This document shows, piece after piece, positions 1 through 5,037 of a stretch of 5,037 bases of DNA; the stretch's first letter is position 1; each line of letters opens with the position of its first letter. This DNA is from UBA8437 sp003445035. GTDB taxonomy: Bacteria; Planctomycetota; Planctomycetia; Planctomycetales; Planctomycetaceae. The notes under the pieces were generated by a model. The model made no database searches. It was not told the DNA's origin and worked only from the letters and a program-made list of their open reading frames with translations. The position numbers were made by a program, and so were the translations under genes. Location of the stretch: assembly GCA_937901285.1 (NCBI GenBank), contig CALCHI010000411.1:1-5037 (forward strand), written 5' to 3'.

Positions 1-1209
1 ATATTCGGCCCGCTTGGCGTACCACTTGAAAGCCCAGCTCCCGCGCGGCGTCAGCACGATCGCCGCCGGTGGCAGGTGGTCGTCGATCCAGCCACAGGTG
101 CGGGTCCAGTCGTCCAGGAGCTCCCTGGACAGTCGGCTGGGGTTGCGGTCAGGAGCCGGCAGCGCCAGGGCGACCGCGAGGAGCACCGCCGGGATGGCGA
201 TTCGAAGGCGAAGCGACGGCCACCGGGTCAGCAGGCCGGCGGCGGAGATCGCCAACGCCGCCGGCAGCAGGACATCGAAGAGCCGGTAGGGGTAAAACTT
301 CATCGACACCAGGCGGAGCCGGGTCCAGGCGTCGGGGGCACCAGCCAGGTCGGGCGGTGTGTCGAGGGCCAGTGCCCAGCCAGCGGCAGCGACCACCACG
401 GAACCCAGGACCAGTCTCACCCACCAGGTTTCTGCGGGAGATCTCTGTGCCCTGAACCGGGCAACCAGCCATGCGGAGGCCAGGGCGACGTAAAGAGTGG
501 TCCAGGTGAGCGAGAACCGAGCGGGCACCAGGTGATGACCCAGCCGGGCAAAGACCTGTACGGTGTCGGCCCGCGGCGAGCCGTTGCCGAGTAAACCCAG
601 TACGGGAATGATTCCCGGCAAGGCACAAACCACGACCAGTGCCGCCTGTTGCAGTCGGAGTCGATCAATCGGCCAGGGGCGAGCCAGGACAGCCAGGACG
701 AGTCCCCAGCCTCCCACGATCGGGTGAATGCTGATGGCCAACCCGCAGAGGGTCCCCGCCAGCCGATGGTGGTGAGCGAGTCCGAAGGCCGATGACCAGG
801 CCAGCAGTCCGTAGGCCACCACCTTGGATTCGAAGCCACCGACGACCCATTCTCCAGAGAGGTTTCCGATCGAGGCGGCCAACAGGAAGGCCGTGGTTGC
901 CGTCCAGCCGGCCCAGGTGTCGGGGACCAGCCGCCGGACCATCGCCACCCAGCCGGTGGCCAGCAGCGACAGGGCGAGCACGCGGCCCAGCCAGGTCACC
1001 GCCGGAAACGTCAGCACCGCGGTCCCCGGGCCCACCAGCGTGTAGAAGACGAGGTGGGGATTGGAGGATTCGAGGAAAAAGTCGCCCTGGCACCAGGCGG
1101 GATCGATCCAGTGCAATGCCTTGGCCAGGTAGTGCGGCTCGTTGACACCGGGTGCCGGAGCGCGCAGGGCGGAGTAAGCCAGGCAGGCGGCGGCCGCCAA
1201 CGAAGACAC
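1..1209 (-). CDS. Polytopic membrane protein, possible GT-C-like family, 3' end beyond window
   Basis: An uninterrupted minus-strand frame gives 403 residues, counted from a GTG at 1209, and runs off the left edge. It is very rich in Leu, Ala, Val and Trp, with about ten hydrophobic stretches (near residues 1-16, 72-92, 102-115, 128-145, 150-177, 188-208, 236-250, 264-282, 312-328, 336-351), then a more polar C-terminal part. An acidic loop follows the first helix: NEPHYL at 23-28, D36 and GDFF at 42-45. This resembles the first extracytoplasmic loop of GT-C glycosyltransferases (PMT/ArnT type), where an acidic residue is catalytic; that link is inference. The last visible residues, FKWYAKRAEY, match what I remember of planctomycete membrane proteins of unknown function, possibly the DUF6798 group (unverified). 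The start is uncertain: the frame has no ATG near its 5' end, the best Shine-Dalgarno-like sequence (GAGG, 1226-1229) lies 16 nt from the GTG, and arginines that would precede helix 1 are encoded upstream of it. The small lysine-rich gene ends 41 bp upstream on the same strand. Confidence 0.7.
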   Translation of the reverse strand, partial: MSSLAAAACLAYSALRAPAPGVNEPHYLAKALHWIDPAWCQGDFFLESSNPHLVFYTLVGPGTAVLTFPAVTWLGRVLALSLLATGWVAMVRRLVPDTWAGWTATTAFLLAASIGNLSGEWVVGGFESKVVAYGLLAWSSAFGLAHHHRLAGTLCGLAISIHPIVGGWGLVLAVLARPWPIDRLRLQQAALVVVCALPGIIPVLGLLGNGSPRADTVQVFARLGHHLVPARFSLTWTTLYVALASAWLVARFRAQRSPAETWWVRLVLGSVVVAAAGWALALDTPPDLAGAPDAWTRLRLVSMKFYPYRLFDVLLPAALAISAAGLLTRWPSLRLRIAIPAVLLAVALALPAPDRNPSRLSRELLDDWTRTCGWIDDHLPPAAIVLTPRGSWAFKWYAKRAEY

Positions 1210-1236
1210 GAGCAGACCAACGCCGCCTCGGGAACG

Positions 1237-1252
1237 AGTCGACGCGTCGACT
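1237..1252. repeat. Perfect 16-bp palindrome
   Basis: AGTCGACGCGTCGACT reads the same on both strands. It begins inside the stop codon of the small lysine-rich gene and fills most of the gap before the membrane protein. As RNA on the minus strand it could fold into a 6-bp stem with a CGCG loop. It is too short, and lacks a following T-run, to be a convincing terminator. A DNA-binding site or chance are equally possible. Confidence 0.55.
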
Positions 1253-1409
1253 ACTTCTTTTTGCCCGACTTTTTCTTCGCCGATTTTTTCGAGGCCTTGG
1301 CTCCGGCCTTCTTCTTGCCGGTGCTCTTCTTGCCCTTGTCGCCGAAAATCTTGTCCCAGTTCTCCCAGAACTCGGGAGTGGCACCGGTGCGAACAATCGG
1401 TCCGCTCAT
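1251..1409 (-). CDS. Lysine-tailed mini-protein (52 aa)
   Basis: This encodes a 52-residue protein with two parts. Residues 1-23 (MSGPIVRTGATPEFWENWDK then IFG) look like a folded or binding motif with three aromatic residues close together. Residues 24-52 are a basic tail of KK and KKK clusters spaced by Ser, Ala and Gly; 16 of the 52 residues are Lys. Tails of this kind occur in histone-H1-like and other nucleic-acid-binding proteins, so contact with DNA or RNA is a reasonable inference, not a demonstrated role. From memory, short planctomycete proteins share the MSGPIVR start and some carry a doubtful automatic label of RNA polymerase sigma subunit; I would not transfer that name. The ATG at 1409 is preferred because it opens the conserved start. 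A GTG at 1454 would add 15 residues that do not look conserved. Upstream AGAAAG is only a weak ribosome binding site. The stop is TAG. Confidence 0.75.
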   Translation of the reverse strand: MSGPIVRTGATPEFWENWDKIFGDKGKKSTGKKKAGAKASKKSAKKKSGKKK

Positions 1410-1501
1410 CGTTATGTCTTTCTGTTGGACTTTGATCGTGTCGCTTACGGCCACGAGTGTCGCGACCGCCTCGGCCTTCAGACCGACAACCGACGTGCCC
1501 G

Positions 1502-1531
1502 ATTCTCTTCAACGCCTCGGGAAACTGTCAA
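1502..1531 (-). promoter_or_regulatory. Putative sigma-70-type promoter for the lysine-tailed gene
   Basis: On the minus strand a perfect TTGACA (1526-1531) is followed after 18 bp by GAGAAT (1502-1507), which matches four of six bases of the -10 consensus. Transcription would begin near 1495 and leave a leader of about 85 nt before the ATG at 1409. It would probably also carry the membrane protein. This is a consensus match only; planctomycete promoters are often poorly conserved. Confidence 0.4.
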
Positions 1532-1548
1532 GGGGTCCGGCTGGCACA

Positions 1549-1577
1549 TGGTCGTCTCATCCGCCGGAGTTTATACT
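1549..1577 (+). promoter_or_regulatory. Putative promoter for the 177-aa conserved gene
   Basis: TATACT at 1572-1577 matches five of six bases of the -10 consensus and stands in a locally AT-richer patch of an otherwise GC-rich region. The -35 region 17 bp upstream (TGGTCG, 1549-1554) is weak, three of six. A start near 1584 would give a leader of about 50 nt to the ATG at 1633. It lies back to back with the minus-strand promoter, about 20 bp apart at the -35 elements. Confidence 0.35.
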
Positions 1578-1616
1578 CGCACCAGTCGGCCGCGGGGGAT
1601 GTCCGGGCCGTGGGAT

Positions 1617-1624
1617 GAGGAAAG
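1617..1624 (+). promoter_or_regulatory. Ribosome binding site that sets the start at 1633
   Basis: GAGGAAAG ends 8 nt before the ATG at 1633. It favours that start over the in-frame ATG at 1615, which the site itself overlaps and which has no comparable site of its own. Confidence 0.65.
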
Positions 1625-1632
1625 ACCGCGCC

Positions 1633-2166
1633 ATGTGGCTTGAAGATTTCGACGACGAATCGCGCTACCGGGATATCTGGGAGGCCGTGCAGATCGCGCG
1701 ACCGGTCCATTATTCGCTGTTCACCTTCGGCGAATCCGAATTGCCCTATTTCCTGGTGTGTGACAAGCCGGCCGACGAAGACACCGTGACGGTGACCCAG
1801 GGAGAGGTTCGCATCACACGGCCGACGATCATCACTCCCGAGAACGCACGTCCCGAGTTCCGCGGCTTCTTCGATGAACAGGAAGATGACAGCATCGTCG
1901 AGTTCCTGATGGCTCGCACGGCGGGATTCTCCAATCTCAGGGTCGACAACACCAGTGGTCCTACCGAGATCATCAGTGATCGAGTGGACGAGGCCGTCGA
2001 GAAGCTCAACCGGCGACTCGATGACCAGGAGGAGGATCGCACGGCGATCTTGACCGCGCCGTACGGACTGGGCGGAGTGGCCCTGTTGCGGTACGCGGCC
2101 GAGAGAATCTGGCAGAGTGCCCCGGATAACGTCCAGGAGCTCCGCGAACGAGGGTTCTTGCCCTAA
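1633..2166 (+). CDS. Conserved planctomycete-type protein of unknown function (177 aa)
   Basis: This encodes a soluble, acidic protein of 177 residues with no signal peptide or membrane helix. I recognise the pattern from planctomycete genomes, where close homologues are annotated only as hypothetical. Conspicuous blocks are ARPVHYSLFTFGESELPYFL (22-41), a short segment rich in beta-formers with EVRITRPTIITPENARPEF (58-76), FFDEQEDD (79-86), FLMARTAGFSNL (91-102), a charged, probably helical SDRVDEAVEKLNRRLDDQEE (115-134), TAPYGLGGVALLRYAAERI (141-159) and the C-terminal SAPDNVQELRERGFLP (162-177). Long stretches with no low-complexity sequence argue for a compact, constrained fold. No catalytic motif is evident to me, so I assign no function. 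The start is fixed by a good Shine-Dalgarno. The frame stays open upstream of 1633, but that part has the composition of a shadow of the opposite strand. The TAA stop overlaps the murA stop. Confidence 0.88.
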   Translation: MWLEDFDDESRYRDIWEAVQIARPVHYSLFTFGESELPYFLVCDKPADEDTVTVTQGEVRITRPTIITPENARPEFRGFFDEQEDDSIVEFLMARTAGFSNLRVDNTSGPTEIISDRVDEAVEKLNRRLDDQEEDRTAILTAPYGLGGVALLRYAAERIWQSAPDNVQELRERGFLP

Positions 2167-3536
2167 CCCCCGGCCACCCGGCGGCCGGAGTGGTCGGTCC
2201 GGGCTGTCGTGCCGATGTCCCAGTGAGGTGGTGACGGGCCACGGCTGTCGCCGGTCCGGGTCACGTCGGCGCCGAGCAGATTCAGCTTGTCGTCGAGCCT
2301 CTGGTAGCCTCGGTCGAGATGATAGATCCGCCGGATGGTCGAGGGCCCGCTGGCGGCCAGGGTCGCGAGCACCAGTGCGGCACTGGCCCGCAGGTCTCCG
2401 GCCATCACGTTGGCACCACTGAGTTGACTGACCCCGTGGATCACCGCCGTGGGGCCCTCTCGCGTGATCCGCCCGCCCAGCCGGACCAGTTCGGCGGCGT
2501 GCAGGAACCGGTCAGGAAACACCTTGTCGGTGATCACGCTGATGCCGTCGGCCAGGCACAGCAGGGCCATCAGCTGGGCCTGGATGTCGGTGGGGACACC
2601 CGGGTAGGGCAGGGCGGTCAATGTCGTGGGGGCGATCACATCGGGCGCGGTGGCTCGCAGTGTGACCTGCCCGGGGTGAGATACGGATTCGGTGGCCAGT
2701 TGTTCGATCCGCACTCCGGTCCGTTCGAGGACCTCGCGGACGGCGACGAGGTGGTCGGGGCGGACGGGGGAAATGTCGATCTGTCCCCCGGTGATCGCGG
2801 CGGCGATCAGCAATGTGGCGGCTTCGATCCGATCGGGGATCACGCGATGGCGAGCCGCTCCGAGCCGTTCGACGCCCTCGATCTCGATGCGGGGCGTCCC
2901 CAGGCCCTCGATCCGGGCTCCCATCTGGTTGAGGCAGGCTCCCAGATCCACCACCTCGGGTTCACAGGCGGCTGCCTCGATCACCGTCCGTCCCTCGGCC
3001 AGTGTGGCGGCGGTCATGATGTTGCAGGTGCCGGTGACCGTGCTTCCGAACGGTCCACCCAGGAACACCGAGGCCCCTCGCAGACGTTCGGCTTCGGCCA
3101 CCACGTACCCCTGCTGAACACGGATATCGGCTCCCAGAGCGGCCAGGCCCTTCAGGTGCAGGTCGATCGGTCGATGACCGATGTTGCATCCGCCCGGCAG
3201 GGAAACGCAGGCGCGCCCGCGGCGAGCGAGCAGGGGCCCCAGCACACAGATGCTGGCTCGCATGCGGCGGACCAGGTCGTAGTCTGCGACATGAGGCCGC
3301 GTGGTTTCCACAACCAGTCTCAGCTGGTTCTCTGCCGGAAATTCGGTGTGGACGCCGAGCGTGCCGAGCAGACCCACCAGTGAATGGACATCGTCCAGGT
3401 CGGGTACGGCTGTGAGTTCCAGCGGGCCGTCGGAGGCAAGGACCGCGGCCATGATCGGCAAAGCGGCATTCTTGGAGCCACTGACTTCAGCCGGCCCGGT
3501 CAACCGTTGGCCACCCTCGATGAGGAACTTGTCCAT
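2163..3536 (-). CDS. murA: UDP-N-acetylglucosamine 1-carboxyvinyltransferase (MurA)
   Basis: MurA transfers enolpyruvate from PEP to the 3'-hydroxyl of UDP-GlcNAc, the first committed cytoplasmic step of peptidoglycan precursor synthesis and the target of fosfomycin. The 457 residues show the family landmarks: SGSKNAALPI with the catalytic K22 and N23, the active-site loop VSLPGGCNIGHRPIDLH with the PEP-binding Cys at 117 (Cys115 in E. coli), GVPTDIQAQ with the general base D317, DLRAS at 381-385, and DRGYQRLDDKL with R409. Having Cys rather than Asp at 117 predicts fosfomycin sensitivity. The ATG at 3536 gives the usual MDKFLIEGG start; its ribosome binding site is poor (only GAAAG about 9 nt upstream). 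The gene lies 50 bp after prmC on the same strand, probably in the same transcript. About 26 residues at the C-terminus exceed E. coli MurA (419 aa) and are rich in Thr, Arg, Pro and Gly with no sign of fold. The TAG stop overlaps the convergent gene's TAA. Confidence 0.97.
   Translation of the reverse strand: MDKFLIEGGQRLTGPAEVSGSKNAALPIMAAVLASDGPLELTAVPDLDDVHSLVGLLGTLGVHTEFPAENQLRLVVETTRPHVADYDLVRRMRASICVLGPLLARRGRACVSLPGGCNIGHRPIDLHLKGLAALGADIRVQQGYVVAEAERLRGASVFLGGPFGSTVTGTCNIMTAATLAEGRTVIEAAACEPEVVDLGACLNQMGARIEGLGTPRIEIEGVERLGAARHRVIPDRIEAATLLIAAAITGGQIDISPVRPDHLVAVREVLERTGVRIEQLATESVSHPGQVTLRATAPDVIAPTTLTALPYPGVPTDIQAQLMALLCLADGISVITDKVFPDRFLHAAELVRLGGRITREGPTAVIHGVSQLSGANVMAGDLRASAALVLATLAASGPSTIRRIYHLDRGYQRLDDKLNLLGADVTRTGDSRGPSPPHWDIGTTARTDHSGRRVAGG
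2170..2188. terminator. Weak GC hairpin just after the rightward gene
   Basis: CCGGCC at 2170-2175 can pair with GGCCGG at 2183-2188 across a 7-nt loop, starting 3 nt after the TAA of the 177-aa gene. No T-run follows on the plus strand, so it is at best an atypical terminator for that gene. On the minus strand it lies inside the last codons of murA. In DNA this GC-rich, such stems arise easily by chance. Confidence 0.22.
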
Positions 3537-3586
3537 CCCTGGACGCTTTCATTTTGCGGGGAGGCAGGTTTGCCGATGAAAGGGAT

Positions 3587-4516
3587 TCAGTCGATCGAAG
3601 CCACGATGACGCGGGCCTGTCCTGACAGGTCCGTGACCGTCCGGGGTGTCCGGAAAGCCGGTTGTTCGGTGACAAGCCGGCCCACTCCATCGGCCTGTTC
3701 GGGTGAGATTTCGCACAACAGGCTTCCGCCGGGAGCCAGGTGACCCGGTGCCTCGGCGACCAGGCGACGGATCACATCGAGTCCGTCGGCTCCACCGTCC
3801 AGGGCCGTGCGGGGTTCGTGATCACGGATGTCCGGGGCCAGTTGGTCGAGTTCGGCGGTGGTGACGTAGGGAGGATTGCTGGCAATGAACTGGAATTTCC
3901 GATCGGGTGGAATGGGTCCGTACAGGTCGCCGGCTGAGAATGCGATCCGGTCGGCGACGTTGTGCGTTTCGGCGTTGGAGCGGGCCACTTCGAGTGCAGC
4001 GGGACAGATGTCGACGGCAGACACATGGGCTGAGGCGAGTTGCGTGGCGATGGTGATGGCGATGCATCCGCAGCCGGTGCCCAGGTCGAGAATGGCCGGT
4101 GGAGCGGTCAACTGGCGGGCGAGGTCGAGCAGTTCGACGATGAGCGTTTCGGTGTCGGGGCGGGGGATCAGGGTGTCGGATGTGAGGGCGAAGTCGATTC
4201 CGAAGAATTCCCGGAATCCCACCAGGTAGGCGACCGGCTCGCGAGCGGCCCGCCGCTTGACCAGGTCGCGCATCACCGACCGCTGTTGGTCGGTGAGAGC
4301 CTGGTCGAACTGGGTGTAGAGTTCGATGCGGCGGCAGTCCCGGGCCTGGGCCAGGAGGATCTCGGCATCCAGGCGAGGCGACTCGCTGCCGTTGTCGGCC
4401 AGGTGGCCGGTGGTCCAGTCGAGAACGGCCTGGACGGTCCAGCGATCGGCCTGTCCGCCGGCGGCGGCCTGTCGATGATCCGAGGGCTGGGGAGCCGGAA
4501 GGGGGATGGTGCTCAC
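3587..4516 (-). CDS. prmC: Release factor glutamine methyltransferase (PrmC/HemK)
   Basis: PrmC uses S-adenosylmethionine to N5-methylate the Gln of the GGQ motif in release factors 1 and 2, which raises peptide-release efficiency. The 309-residue product has both parts of the family: an N-terminal helical substrate-binding domain (about 25-100, including SPRLDAEILLAQ and EPVAYLVGFREFFG) and a Rossmann methyltransferase domain. There I see RPDTE (119-123), the SAM-binding DLGTGCGCIAI (144-154), the acidic VDI (168-170) and the diagnostic NPPY (214-217) that positions the glutamine side chain. About 24 residues before RWTVQAVLDW are Ala-, Pro- and Gln-rich and probably disordered. The start is GTG at 4516, overlapping the prfA stop as GTGA. 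A strong Shine-Dalgarno inside prfA supports it. The stop is TGA. Adjacency to prfA, its substrate gene, is common in bacteria. Confidence 0.97.
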   Translation of the reverse strand: MSTIPLPAPQPSDHRQAAAGGQADRWTVQAVLDWTTGHLADNGSESPRLDAEILLAQARDCRRIELYTQFDQALTDQQRSVMRDLVKRRAAREPVAYLVGFREFFGIDFALTSDTLIPRPDTETLIVELLDLARQLTAPPAILDLGTGCGCIAITIATQLASAHVSAVDICPAALEVARSNAETHNVADRIAFSAGDLYGPIPPDRKFQFIASNPPYVTTAELDQLAPDIRDHEPRTALDGGADGLDVIRRLVAEAPGHLAPGGSLLCEISPEQADGVGRLVTEQPAFRTPRTVTDLSGQARVIVASID

Positions 4517-5037
4517 GAGTTAGGATTACCTCCCAGGCGTTCCTGGCGATCGTGCTCGAGCAGTGCGTCGACCATTTCGTCGAGGTTCCCCTGCATGATC
4601 TGGTCGAGCTTGTGGAGCGACAGGCCAATTCGGTGGTCGGTCAGCCGGTTCTGAGGAAAGTTGTAGGTGCGGATTCGCTGGCTGCGGTCTCCGGTGCCGA
4701 TCAGGCTCCGTCTCTGGTCGGCGCGTTCCTGGTGGGCTTTCTGCTGCTGGGCCTCGAGCAGGCGGCTTCTCAGCACTCGCATCGCCTTGGCACGGTTCTT
4801 GTGCTGGCTCTTCTCGTCCTGGCACTGGACGACGGTATTGGTTGGCAGGTGAGTGATCCGGATGGCACTGGCGGTCTTGTTGACCTTCTGGCCACCGGGG
4901 CCGCTGGCAAAAAAGGTGTCGACTCTCAGGTCGTCGTTATGGATCTCGATCTCGACGTCATTGGCCTCGGGCAGCACGGCGACGGTGGCAGCGGAGGTGT
5001 GGATTCGGCCCTGGGTTTCGGTCGTGGGAACCCGTTG
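4513..5037 (-). CDS. prfA: Peptide chain release factor 1, C-terminal half (5' end beyond window)
   Basis: The last 174 residues of RF1 are visible; about half the protein, including domain 1, lies beyond the right edge. RF1 recognises UAA and UAG in the ribosomal A site and triggers hydrolysis of peptidyl-tRNA. Visible residues 3-6 (VPTT) contain the PxT stop-codon recognition tripeptide, PTT here, where E. coli has PAT; the SPF of RF2 is absent. QGRIHTSA follows as expected. The catalytic loop SGPGGQKVNKT has GGQ at 48-50, whose Gln is the substrate of the neighbouring PrmC. Downstream, CQDEKSQHKN, GTGDRSQRIRTYNFPQ and LTDHRIGLSLHKLD are typical of RF1 and not of RF2, ArfB or PrfH. The gene ends in TGA, overlapping the prmC GTG by 4 bp. 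Many bacteria, planctomycetes included as I recall, have rpmE upstream, but that is outside this window. Confidence 0.97.
   Translation of the reverse strand, partial: QRVPTTETQGRIHTSAATVAVLPEANDVEIEIHNDDLRVDTFFASGPGGQKVNKTASAIRITHLPTNTVVQCQDEKSQHKNRAKAMRVLRSRLLEAQQQKAHQERADQRRSLIGTGDRSQRIRTYNFPQNRLTDHRIGLSLHKLDQIMQGNLDEMVDALLEHDRQERLGGNPNS
4528..4534 (-). promoter_or_regulatory. Strong Shine-Dalgarno for prmC inside the end of prfA
   Basis: On the minus strand GGGAGGT lies 11 nt before the prmC GTG start. It falls within the codons for the final Leu-Gly-Gly-Asn of RF1. The spacing is a little long, but no other start is available nearby. With the 4-bp GTGA overlap it supports coupled translation of prfA and prmC. 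Confidence 0.6.

Noticed and set aside
665..1396. 243-codon minus-strand open frame across the membrane and lysine-tail genes
   Set aside because: Its product is an Arg/Pro-rich string typical of an out-of-frame reading. The neighbouring frame on the same strand gives coherent membrane helices.
1542..1560. TGGCAC resembling the -24 element of a sigma-54 promoter
   Set aside because: No GC-containing -12 element (TTGCA type) follows at the required spacing.
1054..1632. Upstream extension of the 177-aa gene in the same frame
   Set aside because: The frame is open, but this stretch is antisense to the lysine-tail and membrane genes, its translation looks unlike a conserved protein, and a good Shine-Dalgarno supports the start at 1633.
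2319..3383. 354-codon open frame on the plus strand opposite murA
   Set aside because: It lies antisense to an unmistakable MurA. Its translation is rich in Gly, Gln and Asp with no recognisable domain, as expected of a shadow frame in GC-rich DNA.
3537..3586. Possible separate promoter or small gene between prmC and murA
   Set aside because: The 50-bp gap has no convincing promoter hexamers, and the short ATG frame in it is out of frame with murA and gives no recognisable product.
4040..4654. 204-codon plus-strand open frame opposite prmC and prfA
   Set aside because: Both opposite-strand genes are firmly identified, and this translation has no domain or plausible initiation signal.
4890..4900. 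GPGGQKVN in RF1 as a sign that the gene is a PrfH or ArfB-like rescue factor
   Set aside because: Proline before GGQ also occurs in Thermus RF1. The PxT motif and the GTGDRS...RTYNFPQ and TDHRIGL segments identify a regular RF1.

Overview
The window looks like ordinary, GC-rich bacterial chromosome, most likely from a planctomycete. The lineage call rests on three protein families that I recognise from memory as characteristic of that phylum: a 177-aa acidic protein starting MWLEDFDDES and ending in ELRERGFLP, a tiny protein starting MSGPIVRTG with a poly-lysine tail, and a multi-pass membrane protein with NEPHYL and FKWYAKRAEY motifs. The order prfA-prmC-murA fits but is not by itself diagnostic. 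No database search could be run, so the taxonomy is inference.

Layout, left to right. Positions 1-1209 (minus strand) hold most of a polytopic membrane protein whose C-terminus lies beyond the left edge. Just upstream of it on the same strand is a 52-aa lysine-tailed protein (1251-1409). A divergent intergenic region of about 220 bp (1410-1632) carries plausible promoters facing both ways and a good Shine-Dalgarno for the rightward gene. Positions 1633-2166 (plus strand) encode the 177-aa conserved protein of unknown function. It converges on, and overlaps by 4 bp, the end of a leftward three-gene cluster: murA (2163-3536), prmC (3587-4516) and the C-terminal half of prfA (4513 to the right edge).

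The leftward cluster joins translation termination to cell-wall synthesis. PrfA (RF1) reads UAA/UAG and releases the peptide through its GGQ loop. PrmC methylates the Gln of that loop. MurA performs the first committed step of peptidoglycan precursor synthesis. The prfA and prmC genes overlap as GTGA, with a strong Shine-Dalgarno inside the prfA end, so they are probably translationally coupled; murA follows after 50 bp.

I see no mobile element, CRISPR array, tRNA, rRNA or obvious novel defence system. The most interesting points are the lysine-tailed mini-protein, the missing conventional start codon of the membrane protein behind it (with a speculative -1 frameshift arrangement at the junction), a perfect 16-bp palindrome at that junction, the non-homologous C-terminal tail of MurA, and the conserved 177-aa orphan protein.
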